Positions 7,162 to 13,766 of a stretch of 38,350 bases of DNA are shown here, piece after piece (the stretch's first letter is position 1; the number at the start of each line of letters is the position of its first letter). The notes beneath the pieces were generated by a model. The model made no database searches, was not told the DNA's origin, and was given only the letters and a program-made list of their open reading frames with translations. The translations under genes and the position numbers were made by a program. This DNA comes from CAZATK01 sp964488085 (GTDB lineage: Bacteria; Patescibacteriota; Minisyncoccia; UBA6257; UBA11618), in contig CAZATK010000004.1 of the NCBI GenBank assembly GCA_964488085.1, positions 1 to 38,350 on the forward strand, in the 5' to 3' direction.

Positions 7162-7441
7162 TGATTTCCAAAAACTCTGGATTATTTATTTTAATCATCC
7201 CCAAATCTTTTGCTAGCTCTCCCAAATTTTTTAAATCTAAAATTTGATAAAGTTTGTTTTTAAGATCAGCATCTGCCAATTTAAAATTTTCTAGATCTTT
7301 TGTTTGAACGGCTATAAGATGTTGTAGATTTACTATTTTATTATAAACAAAAACGTTGCTTAAGGTAAAAATTATCAGCGTAAAACTAGCGATTATAATC
7401 AATTTCCTTATTTTTTTATTTTTCGGTTTAGCAATTGTCAT
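7127..7441 (-). CDS. ftsL: FtsL-like cell division protein
   Basis: The product is 104 residues: a short basic cytoplasmic start (KPKNKKIRK), one transmembrane helix (about 13-32), then a predicted coiled coil with heptad leucines (about 35-85). That is the bitopic FtsL/DivIC layout, in which the protein bridges FtsI/FtsW and FtsB. Sequence identity of FtsL is always weak, so the call relies on topology and on its place between rsmH and ftsI. It overlaps rsmH by 14 bases and ftsI by 35 bases. Confidence 0.7.
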   Translation of the reverse strand: MTIAKPKNKKIRKLIIIASFTLIIFTLSNVFVYNKIVNLQHLIAVQTKDLENFKLADADLKNKLYQILDLKNLGELAKDLGMIKINNPEFLEINESVSFYNINN

Positions 7442-8318
7442 TGATTTTTATAGCTCTTAACTTTGCTGATCTCGCTCTGGGATTTTGTTGCATTTCTTCT
7501 AAAGACGGTGTTATTGGCTTTTTTGTTAATAATTCTGCGCAGTTTTCTTTACGCAAATTTCTAAAATAATTTTTCACCAAGCGATCTTCCAATGAATGAA
7601 AGGATATGACTGCCACCCTGCCTTCGGCGTTCATGATATGTTTTAATTCAGTTAAAATTTTCTCTAGATTTTCCAATTCTTTATTAGCATAAATTCTTAA
7701 TGCCATAAAAGTTCTGGTGGCGGGGTGGATTCGTTGATGATGATAATGAGATGGGGTGGCTTTAACAATTACTGAGACCAAGTCCAGAGTAGTTTCTATC
7801 GGATGTTTTTTTAATGTTTCTTTAATAGTTACGGCAATTCTTCCGGCGTATCTTTCTTCTCCAAAATCTCTAATAACTTTTTCAAGCTCCTTTAATTTTA
7901 ATTCTTTTAGAATTGTTCTGACCGGTTTTTGCTCATTACTAAAAGTCATAAAAAGCGGCTCATTTTTTTGAAAACTAAATCCCCTTCCAGAGCTTTCTAA
8001 TTCATCAGATGAAATTCCCAAATCAATCAGTAACCCATCAGCTTTTGGAAAATTAATTTTTTTAGTGATATGCAACAGGTCCGCAAAATTTGCGTTAAGA
8101 CATTCAACATGACGAAATTCTTTGGCGTATAATTTGCACAAATTTATCGCTTCTAAATTCCAATCGATGGCCAATAACTTCCCGTCTTTTCCGATTTTCT
8201 CCAATATTTTTTTTGAATGTCCTCCTCCACCAAAAGTGCAATCAATAAAAGTTTCTCCTGATTTCGGTTCTAATAAAGCCATTACTTCGTTTAGGAGGAC
8301 CGGTGTATGTTGTGTCAT
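7428..8318 (-). CDS. rsmH: 16S rRNA (cytosine-1402 N4) methyltransferase RsmH
   Basis: An SAM-dependent enzyme (older name MraW) that methylates C1402 in the ribosomal P site. The opening HTPVLLNEVM is diagnostic. The SAM motif DCTFGGGGHS (26-35), ADGLLIDLGISSDELE with GRGFSF, and the C-terminal VISFHSLEDRLVKNYFR are all present. The length of 296 aa is normal. It starts 5 bases after mraZ ends and overlaps the next gene by 14 bases, so it belongs to the mraZ-led operon. Confidence 0.97.
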   Translation of the reverse strand: MTQHTPVLLNEVMALLEPKSGETFIDCTFGGGGHSKKILEKIGKDGKLLAIDWNLEAINLCKLYAKEFRHVECLNANFADLLHITKKINFPKADGLLIDLGISSDELESSGRGFSFQKNEPLFMTFSNEQKPVRTILKELKLKELEKVIRDFGEERYAGRIAVTIKETLKKHPIETTLDLVSVIVKATPSHYHHQRIHPATRTFMALRIYANKELENLEKILTELKHIMNAEGRVAVISFHSLEDRLVKNYFRNLRKENCAELLTKKPITPSLEEMQQNPRARSAKLRAIKINDNC

Positions 8319-8323
8319 TTTAT

Positions 8324-8755
8324 TTATATTCCCAACTCCGATAACTTTTCCGCAATTTCATCAGAATTGGATTCGGTTTTGGCTTTGTATTGTTGCCAAG
8401 TGTTTTCATCCCAAATTTCTATGCGGTTATAAACTCCAGCGACCACTGTTTGTTTTTTTAAGCCGGCATATTGCCTTAAATAATCAGGCAAAAGAATTCT
8501 TCCCTGATTATCTAATTCAACTTCCATTGCGCCTGCCAACATCAAACGGGCAAATGCTCTTGAGTTGGATTGCGCTAATGGCAGAGCTACTAATTTTTTT
8601 GCCAGTTCTTGCCACTCGTTTCCTGTGAATATAAACAAGCAGTGATCTAAACCGCGAGTTACTATCGCCCCCTTACCAATTTGTGGACGAAATTTAACCG
8701 GCACTGCCATTCTCCCCTTTTCGTCTATATTATGTTGATATTCTCCAATAAACAT
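8324..8755 (-). CDS. mraZ: Transcriptional regulator / division protein MraZ
   Basis: An AbrB-like DNA-binding protein that represses its own division-wall operon. The 143 residues contain two MraZ repeats: the opening FIGEYQHNIDEKGRMAVPVKFR (usual 'G.....LD.KGR...P..fR') and ELDNQGRILLPDYLRQYAGL in the second half. It is the first gene of the cluster mraZ-rsmH-ftsL-ftsI-murF. A promoter and a row of TGGGG-like repeats lie upstream, as expected for autoregulation. Confidence 0.96.
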   Translation of the reverse strand: MFIGEYQHNIDEKGRMAVPVKFRPQIGKGAIVTRGLDHCLFIFTGNEWQELAKKLVALPLAQSNSRAFARLMLAGAMEVELDNQGRILLPDYLRQYAGLKKQTVVAGVYNRIEIWDENTWQQYKAKTESNSDEIAEKLSELGI

Positions 8756-8780
8756 AAGTTATCCCCAGAGTAGCTAGTTT

Positions 8781-8849
8781 TCCCCATAGTTTTCCACAAT
8801 TCCCCACCAACCACTACTTTCATCATAGTTTAACTGCCTTTTTGGTCAA
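8781..8849 (-). promoter_or_regulatory. mraZ promoter with phased MraZ-type operator repeats
   Basis: On the minus strand the -35 is TTGACC (8849-8844), the spacer is 16 bases, and the -10 is TATGAT (8827-8822). Just downstream (about 8815-8781) are G-rich repeats at 10-base spacing: GTGGTT, GTGGGG, GTGGAA, ATGGGG. MraZ proteins are known to bind tandem TGGG-like repeats before their own gene, so this is probably the autorepression site. The repeats are seen; binding is inferred. Confidence 0.7.
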
Positions 8850-8859
8850 TGGTTAAACT

Positions 8860-8868
8860 TGTGGATAA
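8860..8868 (-). promoter_or_regulatory. DnaA-box-like 9-mer TTATCCACA
   Basis: A perfect match to the consensus DnaA box on the minus strand, 10 bases upstream of the mraZ -35 element. Two one-mismatch versions occur in the same spacer: ttatcccca (about 8759-8767) and ttttccaca (about 8790-8798). Binding is only inferred. Confidence 0.4.
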
Positions 8869-8919
8869 CTAGCGTAATGTGGTATAAATTATTCAGTTAT
8901 TTTATATTAAGGAGGAAAT

Positions 8920-9297
8920 ATGGAAATTCAAAAAGATAAAATTACTGTACAAGGAATTAGATTTTCTATTAACGATAATGGCAAAGAAATAGCTCGGGCC
9001 AGATTATATTTTATAAGGAACGATCTTCATGCTGAACCTTATGCTTATATTGAAGATGTTTTTGTTGATCCTAATTATCGTAAGAGAGGCCTTGCTACTC
9101 AATTAGAAGAAGAGATGATCAGAGAAGCCCAAGCTCAAGGTTGTTATAAAATAATTCAAACCAGTAGATTTGCTGATGAGGAGAATGAGAAAGAGAATGT
9201 GCATAGGATTTATGAACGTTGCGGATTCGTAAAATGGGGGTTTGAGTTTCGCAAGGATCTTCTAAATCCGCCAGCTGGCGGAGGAGGTGAGAAGTGA
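8920..9297 (+). CDS. GNAT-family N-acetyltransferase
   Basis: The product is a 125-residue single-domain acetyl-CoA-dependent acyltransferase. The core AYIEDVFVDPNYRKRGLATQL (about 46-66) contains motif A with the acetyl-CoA loop RKRGLA. IYERCGF near 100 is the usual C-terminal strand-helix. The substrate cannot be told. The start ATG has a textbook aaggagg site (8910-8916). The last residues (NPPAGGGGEK) are encoded by the palindrome tccgcc-agct-ggcgga (9267-9282), so a repeat has written the tail. The stop lies 5 bases before the scaffold gap. Confidence 0.9.
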   Translation: MEIQKDKITVQGIRFSINDNGKEIARARLYFIRNDLHAEPYAYIEDVFVDPNYRKRGLATQLEEEMIREAQAQGCYKIIQTSRFADEENEKENVHRIYERCGFVKWGFEFRKDLLNPPAGGGGEK

Positions 9298-9457
9298 TAG
9301 AGNNNNNNNNNNNNNNNNNNNNNNNNNNNNNNNNNNNNNNNNNNNNNNNNNNNNNNNNNNNNNNNNNNNNNNNNNNNNNNNNNNNNNNNNNNNNNNNNNN
9401 NNTTCGCAAGGATCTTCTAAATCCGCCAGCTGGCGGAGGAGGTGAGAAGTGATAGAG
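9248..9457. other. Scaffold gap (100 N) flanked by identical 55-base ends
   Basis: Ns fill 9303-9402. The 55 bases before the gap (9248-9302) are identical to the 55 bases after it (9403-9457). This is the pattern of two contigs sharing a k-mer-length overlap that the scaffolder did not merge. No coding feature should be read across it. Confidence 0.9.
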
Positions 9458-9510
9458 ATAACTTTAAGAATTAGCTGTAGATTATGTGGGCGCAGTTGGG
9501 ATCGCCGCCT

Positions 9511-9558
9511 CGCCTCTTTAAGAGGCGGGCGAGCCTCGCCCTGATAAATCAGGGCGGG
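9511..9558. repeat. Two GC-rich hairpins downstream of tRNA-Val
   Basis: cgcctct / agaggcg (9511-9527) and cgccctga-taaa-tcagggcg (9537-9556). There is no U-tract on either strand. They belong to the short GC-rich palindromes scattered through this window. Confidence 0.6.
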
Positions 9559-9572
9559 AACCATGTTTTGTG

Positions 9573-9644
9573 TGCGCGTACCAAGGATCGAACTTGGGAC
9601 CTTTCCGATGTGAACGGAACGCTCTGCCACTGAGCTATGCGCGC
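9573..9644 (-). tRNA. tRNA-Val (CAC anticodon)
   Basis: A cloverleaf on the minus strand. The acceptor GCGCGCA pairs with TACGCGC (one wobble), with discriminator A. D-stem GCTC/GAGC. Anticodon stem TTCCG/CGGAA, loop TTCACAT, reading CAC at 34-36. T-arm CCAAG-TTCGATC-CTTGG. CCA is not encoded. It lies downstream of rplL on the same strand. Confidence 0.93.
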
Positions 9645-9647
9645 TCT

Positions 9648-9671
9648 CCCGCCAATAGGCGGGATTTTTTT
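9648..9671 (+). terminator. Intrinsic terminator, plus strand
   Basis: cccgcc-aata-ggcggg (9648-9663) followed by a seven-T run (9665-9671). It reads on the plus strand, so it would stop a transcript coming from the acetyltransferase before it ran antisense into rplL. Confidence 0.7.
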
Positions 9672-9684
9672 AAGAGATGGTTAT

Positions 9685-10056
9685 CTACTGCAATTCTACC
9701 ACGGCTCCAGCTGTCTCTAATTTTTTCTTTAATTCTTCTGCCTCTTCTTTCTTCAAGCCTTCTTTGACTACTTTTGGCGCTCCGTCAACGATGGCTTTAG
9801 ATTCTTGTAATCCAAGACCAGTAGCTTCTTTAACAGCTTTAATAACTTGTATTTTTTGCGTTCCGCTTTCTTTTAGTAAGACAGCCCACGCAGTTTTTTC
9901 TTCAGTCGCCGTTTCACCGCCACCAGCTCCTCCAGCCACGGCTACCGGTACAGAAGCAGAAATATTAAATTTCTCTTCCATGGCTTTTACTAATTCAGAT
10001 AATTCTAAGGCGTTCATCTGTTCTATTTTAGATAATAAATCTTGAAATTTTTCCAT
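9685..10056 (-). CDS. rplL: 50S ribosomal protein L7/L12
   Basis: This is the stalk protein that recruits translation GTPases. 123 residues: an N-terminal dimerisation helix (about 1-32), an Ala/Gly-rich hinge AVAGGAGGGE, and a C-terminal domain with the signature KIQVIKAVKEATGLGLQE and KEGLKKEEAEELKKKLE. Length and composition are typical. It follows rplJ after a spacer that holds a GC-rich palindrome, and shares its transcript. tRNA-Val lies downstream. Confidence 0.97.
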   Translation of the reverse strand: MEKFQDLLSKIEQMNALELSELVKAMEEKFNISASVPVAVAGGAGGGETATEEKTAWAVLLKESGTQKIQVIKAVKEATGLGLQESKAIVDGAPKVVKEGLKKEEAEELKKKLETAGAVVELQ

Positions 10057-10137
10057 ATTTTTTATAAATTAATTTATTAATTTATCTAAAAAATATGAGC
10101 CTTGCCGAAGCCTTTTGGCGAAGGCAGGCCATATTCA

Positions 10138-10644
10138 TTAGATTTTTCCCGCTCTTCCGAGCTCGTTTAACGCAATCATTACTTTTTTAATAGGCATAGT
10201 AAGCATAATTGCTATTTGCGCTAATAATATTTCTTTATTTGGTAATTTGGCTATTTTAATGAATTCTTCGGAGGTTATGTTTTTATTTTCCAAAAGATCA
10301 AAACCGCCTAATATTTTTAGATCTTTTTTTGCTTTGGCTAACTCTTTGACGAATTTATATAAACTACCAGCTGCAGAAAATATTTCTTTAGACAACAAGA
10401 TGGTACCGACTTGGCTTTTGAATTGAGTTGGATCGGAATTCGCTCCCGATTTTTGCAAGGCAATTTTAAGCAATCTTTTTTTAATTACTTTGAATTTCCC
10501 GCCAACTTCTTTCAGTATCAAGCGTAAATTTCTTAATTCCGAAGTTGAAATACCAGTAAAGTCGGCAAATAAAATAGTTTTACTATTTTTAATTTCGTTT
10601 ATGCCCTCCTCAACTTGTTTGATTTTTTGTTGTTTTGTGAGCAT
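10138..10644 (-). CDS. rplJ: 50S ribosomal protein L10
   Basis: This is the base of the ribosomal stalk; it binds 23S rRNA and carries L7/L12 dimers on its C-terminal helix. 168 residues. The N-terminus LTKQQKIKQVEEGINEIKNSKTILFADFTGISTSELRNLR has the usual L10 pattern, with GGKFKVIKKRLLKIAL after it. An L10 leader RNA lies upstream, so L10 (with L12) probably regulates its own transcript. rplL follows 81 bases downstream. Confidence 0.96.
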   Translation of the reverse strand: MLTKQQKIKQVEEGINEIKNSKTILFADFTGISTSELRNLRLILKEVGGKFKVIKKRLLKIALQKSGANSDPTQFKSQVGTILLSKEIFSAAGSLYKFVKELAKAKKDLKILGGFDLLENKNITSEEFIKIAKLPNKEILLAQIAIMLTMPIKKVMIALNELGRAGKI

Positions 10645-10709
10645 GTTAGTGTTTTACCCTCCTTCTCCGCCAGTTGGCGGATTCGGAAGGGTTCTTTCTT
10701 TTAAGAAAG

Positions 10710-10805
10710 AAAAAAACGACCTTTTTAGGCCGTAGACAAAAATCGTCCTCGGCGGGATTGCTTCGGTAAACTCAATAGCTTATCACCCGCTGTCTACGGA
10801 ATAAT
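10710..10805 (-). ncRNA. L10 leader (ribosomal protein autoregulatory RNA) with attenuator
   Basis: Read on the minus strand, the closing stem is cgtagaca (10798-10791) / tgtctacg (10738-10731), with an interior containing gcgggtgataagc and cccgccgagg, the conserved kink-turn-side pattern of L10 leaders upstream of rplJ. Directly after it is a terminator-like hairpin, cggcc-taaaaa-ggtcg (10732-10717), with a seven-U run (10716-10710). It shares two bases with the leader stem, which would let L10 binding influence termination. Recognition of the class is from memory of the family; the pairing is seen. Confidence 0.85.
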
Positions 10806-10881
10806 GCCATTGTAAAAAAATAAAGCTCAAATGTCAATCCTGCACGTCCCCTCTCTAAGTCTATTAATAATTTTTCCTCTC

Positions 10882-11526
10882 TTAATTTGTTTTGTCTATG
10901 CTAAACTTTTTTCTCCATTTATCAATCTTATCGTGATTACCCGAAAACAAGGTTTTTGGCACCTTCCAATTATTGAATATTTCAGGTCTAGTATAAACGG
11001 GATACGAACCCTTAATTATTTCTAATGATTCCTTTTTGCCTAGTACATTTGGAATAAAACGAGATACCGCATCAACAATTATCATTGCCGGTATTTCTCC
11101 ACCAAATAAAACAAAATCGCCTATAGATATTTCTTCATCGGCTATATATTTAGCAACTCTTTCATCAACTCCTTCATAGCGTCCGCAAATTAGAATTAAT
11201 TGATCATATTTAGATAATCTTTGGGCAGTTTTTTGATTAAATATTTTTCCGCGAGTTGAAAATAAGATTACTCTGGTTTTACTATTTTTGTTTTTAGATT
11301 TTATACTTTGCACCGCTTTATAAACAGGATCAACTTTTAATACCATTCCCGGACCGCCCCCATAAGGAGAATCGTCAACTTTTTTGTGTTTATCTTCGGT
11401 AAAATCTCTTAAATTATGAATGTCAATTTTAATTAGCTTCTTTTCTTGGGCGCGCTTAAGAATAGATTCATTGAAATAAGAATTGAATATATTAGGAAAT
11501 ATAGTTATGATATTAAATTTTTTCAT
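10882..11526 (-). CDS. trmD: tRNA (guanine-37 N1) methyltransferase TrmD
   Basis: TrmD methylates G37 next to the anticodon and prevents frameshifting. It is a SPOUT enzyme with a trefoil knot. The ATG at 11526 is chosen because the family starts MKKFNIITIFPNIF; the in-frame extension to 11580 is low-complexity and overlaps a terminator. Visible are SPYGGGPGMVLK (about 51-62), LICGRYEGVDERV, and SIGDFVLFGGEIPAM. 214 residues is at the short end of the family, with a reduced C-terminal domain. It follows khpA but is separated from it by a strong terminator, so it may have its own promoter. Confidence 0.95.
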   Translation of the reverse strand: MKKFNIITIFPNIFNSYFNESILKRAQEKKLIKIDIHNLRDFTEDKHKKVDDSPYGGGPGMVLKVDPVYKAVQSIKSKNKNSKTRVILFSTRGKIFNQKTAQRLSKYDQLILICGRYEGVDERVAKYIADEEISIGDFVLFGGEIPAMIIVDAVSRFIPNVLGKKESLEIIKGSYPVYTRPEIFNNWKVPKTLFSGNHDKIDKWRKKFSIDKTN

Positions 11527-11570
11527 AAGTTTTAATTTGTGGGGGGGTGGTTGTGTGTGATGGGTAAACA

Positions 11571-11604
11571 AAAACGCCACAAAAAATCTTTGTGGCGTTT
11601 TTGT
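11571..11604. terminator. Bidirectional terminator between khpA and trmD
   Basis: A perfect 13-bp stem, aaaacgccacaaa (11571-11583) / tttgtggcgtttt (11589-11601), loop aaatc, with a T-rich 3' side on both strands. It would end the rpsP-khpA transcript before trmD. Confidence 0.85.
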
Positions 11605-11624
11605 TTCAGTTTTTTATGTACTAG

Positions 11625-11924
11625 TTAAAAGCTTGATTCAGAGCTACGATTCGATTCAGAGCTATGAGTAGAACCCTCCGGTTCGTTAATTTTTAGATTA
11701 ACGTGAGCGTTATGCTTTATTCCAACAATTCTCAAAAGAGAACGGATGGACCTTGCAGTAGAACCCTGTCGGCCAATCACTTGACCCATATCTTTCGGGC
11801 TCACTGACAATGAAAGCAAAACCCCCCTCTCATCTATTGCTCGATCAACTTTCACTTCTTCCGGGTGATCAACAATAGACTTAACCAAAAAATCTAAAAA
11901 TTCCTTATCAGTATTTGTATTCAT
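11625..11924 (-). CDS. khpA: KH-domain RNA-binding protein (KhpA/YlqC family)
   Basis: A small cytoplasmic RNA-binding protein of one KH domain. 99 residues: FLDFLVKSIVDHPEEVKV opening, LSVSPKDMGQVIGRQGSTARSIR with the GxxG loop (GRQG, about 51-54), and the family's INEP ending. After the domain there is a serine-rich tail made of two copies of a short unit (SSESNRSSESS), written by an imperfect tandem DNA repeat (about 11632-11668). It lies between rpsP and trmD as in many bacteria; rimM, normally in this block, is absent. Confidence 0.92.
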   Translation of the reverse strand: MNTNTDKEFLDFLVKSIVDHPEEVKVDRAIDERGVLLSLSVSPKDMGQVIGRQGSTARSIRSLLRIVGIKHNAHVNLKINEPEGSTHSSESNRSSESSF

Positions 11925-12000
11925 CGCAATAAAACAACTTTTTACTTGCTAACGACCTTTTCCGACTTTCTATACTATTATATTAATAATTTTAAAGAAG

Positions 12001-12297
12001 TCAAGTCTTTGTCGCTACCGCTTCAACCTTCTTCGGCTGGCCGTGTACCGGTCGTTTTTTGTCTTCTATGATATTTGCCGTAATAAGAAGATTATGAACT
12101 GTATCTGTTTTTTGGGCGCCATTTTTTAACCAATGCAAAACCCTCTCCTTTTTAAATTCCATTTTATCTGTTCTCGGATTATACCATCCCAGATATTCTA
12201 ATTGTTTGCCATTTAATTTAGTGCGTTTTTCTCCAACCACTAAACGAAAATGGGCTTGATGCTTCTTGCCAATTCTTTGGAGTTTTAAAACTAACAT
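12001..12297 (-). CDS. rpsP: 30S ribosomal protein S16
   Basis: A small-subunit assembly protein. 98 residues, normal length: LVLKLQRIGKKHQAHFRLVVGEKRTK opening, LEYLGWYNPRTDK in the centre, and VLHWLKNGAQKTDTVHNLL, all signature segments. It is first in the rpsP-khpA pair. A promoter lies directly upstream. Confidence 0.97.
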   Translation of the reverse strand: MLVLKLQRIGKKHQAHFRLVVGEKRTKLNGKQLEYLGWYNPRTDKMEFKKERVLHWLKNGAQKTDTVHNLLITANIIEDKKRPVHGQPKKVEAVATKT

Positions 12298-12308
12298 AAT
12301 TTTTATTC

Positions 12309-12338
12309 ATGATATTCCATTTTCAGCAATAAAGTCAA
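12309..12338 (-). promoter_or_regulatory. Likely rpsP promoter
   Basis: On the minus strand TTGACT (12338-12333), an 18-base spacer, then TATCAT (12314-12309), which is 11 bases before the ATG. It begins right beside the R2-type hairpin at 12340-12366. Confidence 0.6.
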
Positions 12339-12339
12339 G

Positions 12340-12366
12340 AAGATACCACGCATGGTATCTTCATTC
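12340..12366. repeat. R2 terminal hairpin alone (partial copy 3)
   Basis: agatacca / tggtatct around cgca (12341-12360), with flanks gaa and tcatt as in the last hairpin of R2 copies 1 and 2. The stop codon of the minus-strand gene (12361-12363) lies in the flank. Confidence 0.75.
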
Positions 12367-12807
12367 AAAAGTGTAAAGCCCCGCAGTACAGCCTGGTGGT
12401 GGGTTAGAGGAACAATTTTTGGAGCTAGATGAAATTTGCATATCTATAATTTCAAAATTAGTTACTCGTCCGCTATTGCAAGTCAATCCAACAATCAATG
12501 CCAAGTCAGCAAAAGTGCTTGAATCATCTCTACAAGAACATCTGACTCCTTCCCAAGTACAAGCGGCTCCAGTGCCGGTTGGCCAACTTAATCGAGTAAT
12601 GCCCCCTAAAGAAATAGCGTTAGCTATGAAATTATTGACTGCCAAATCTCCGCTTTTGACTTGATAGCCGGGGCCAACATTAACTGGCGCTGGAACATTG
12701 CCATCTGGCGGAGGAAGTGTTGGTTGCTGAAAAACAGCAAAAGCAAAATAATTTATTGTAAAAACAAATACAACGGCAACAATAATTACTAAAAACATAT
12801 TATTCAT
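12361..12807 (-). CDS. Exported/anchored surface protein with proline-rich linker, unknown
   Basis: 148 residues. An N-terminal hydrophobic segment (about 4-26, LVIIVAVVFVFTINYFAFAVF) works as anchor or signal. It is followed by the linker QPTLPPPDGNVPAPVNVG and then KSGDLAVNNFIA, a pattern I associate with pseudopilin-like or surface proteins of Parcubacteria. The rest has six cysteines (CTWEGVRCSC, C, and two near the end), which suits disulfide bonds outside the membrane. No catalytic motif is seen. The stop codon is supplied at the edge of an R2-type hairpin. The function is unknown. Confidence 0.7.
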   Translation of the reverse strand: MNNMFLVIIVAVVFVFTINYFAFAVFQQPTLPPPDGNVPAPVNVGPGYQVKSGDLAVNNFIANAISLGGITRLSWPTGTGAACTWEGVRCSCRDDSSTFADLALIVGLTCNSGRVTNFEIIDMQISSSSKNCSSNPPPGCTAGLYTFE

Positions 12808-12933
12808 AATTCAACTTAATTATACTTAAATGCATTAAAGTATTCATGTGGATAACTTATTTACTTACTCCCCACCCGTTACTTTCACTTAGGTTCGTTG
12901 AAGATGTGTGGGATGGGTTTATATATTAGGGAT

Positions 12934-13088
12934 TATGACTTCAAAACTTAACGCCATGGGCTTATTGCCCATGGATGAAGTTTTTTTGGCGAAGCCGAGC
13001 CCAGCTCGGCGAAGCCAGACTAATTTGCCCGTAGGCAAATTAGAGGAAGGCAGAAAATACCACGAGCGCAAGCTCGTGGTATTTTCAT
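12934..13088. repeat. R2 multi-hairpin element, copy 2
   Basis: H1 is ccatgggc-ttatt-gcccatgg (12954-12974). The H2 region is enlarged by a nested agctcggc palindrome. H3 is ctaatttgcc-cgta-ggcaaattag (13020-13043). H4 is aataccacgagc-gcaa-gctcgtggtatt (13056-13083), with a GNRA-type loop. The linkers are nearly identical to copy 1 (3046-3195), while H3 and H4 have different but fully paired stems. The rnc stop codon (13085-13087) lies in the right flank. Confidence 0.85.
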
Positions 13089-13765
13089 ATTTTCTTTAAT
13101 GCTTTTTTTGCGGCTTCCACTTCCGCTTCTTGTTTAGAATAACCTTCCCCTGAAGCTAAAAATTCATCTTCCGAATAAACTCCCACTTTAAATAATTTTT
13201 GATGTTCTGGACCGCTTTCTCCTAAGTTTTTATAAATTGGCGTAATTTTTTTCTCGCTTTGCATTTTTTCTTGCAAGAGACTTTTAGCATCTTTATAAGA
13301 ACCGTTGCGCAAAACCTCTTCAACTTTACTTAGAATAAATTTATTAACAAAATTTTTAATTTGAGAATAATCTGAATCTAAATAAATTGCGCCGATGAGG
13401 GATTCCATTGCGTTGGCAATAATAACATCTCGAGCCCTCCCCATGTCCCGTGCTTCGCCTTTTGATAATAAAACCTCTTTATCGAGCGCTATTTCTTTTC
13501 CTATCTGGGCAAGCATTTGATAATTGACTAAAGCTGCCCTTAAAGTAGTCAGCTTACCTTCGTCGTCATTGGGAAAACGATTAAATAATTCTTCCGTAAC
13601 AGTTAACTCTAGGACAGCATCTCCTAGAAATTCTAATCTTTCATTATGAGGAAATTTCCAATCAGGATTTTCATTCAAATAAGAGCGATGCGTCAAGGCC
13701 TCTTTTAAAAAAGATTGATCTTTAAAATTATATTCAATTATTGTTTCTAGATTAGATATAAACAC
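13085..13765 (-). CDS. rnc: Ribonuclease III
   Basis: A double-strand-specific RNase that processes rRNA precursors and structured RNAs. 226 residues: the catalytic domain has the signature NERLEFLGDAVLEL (about 41-54), ALVNYQMLAQIGKE, and the later acidic site in MESLIGAIYLDSDY. The C-terminal double-stranded-RNA-binding domain (about 157-226) begins DAKSLLQEKMQ and ends SKQEAEVEAAKKAL. It starts 1 base after nusB ends, so they are coupled. Its TGA stop lies in the edge of repeat R2 copy 2, directly after hairpin H4. Confidence 0.96.
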   Translation of the reverse strand: MFISNLETIIEYNFKDQSFLKEALTHRSYLNENPDWKFPHNERLEFLGDAVLELTVTEELFNRFPNDDEGKLTTLRAALVNYQMLAQIGKEIALDKEVLLSKGEARDMGRARDVIIANAMESLIGAIYLDSDYSQIKNFVNKFILSKVEEVLRNGSYKDAKSLLQEKMQSEKKITPIYKNLGESGPEHQKLFKVGVYSEDEFLASGEGYSKQEAEVEAAKKALKKI

Positions 13766-13766
13766 T

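Noticed and set aside
8122..8628. A 168-aa plus-strand open frame
   Set aside because: It lies antisense to rsmH and mraZ, both firmly identified; its composition is that of a shadow frame.
9119..9630. Minus-strand frames reading through the N gap
   Set aside because: They are produced by the duplicated 55 bases and the Ns.
3046..13088. CRISPR array or other regular direct repeats
   Set aside because: The R2 copies are 10 kb apart with no spacer-repeat periodicity and no cas genes in view.
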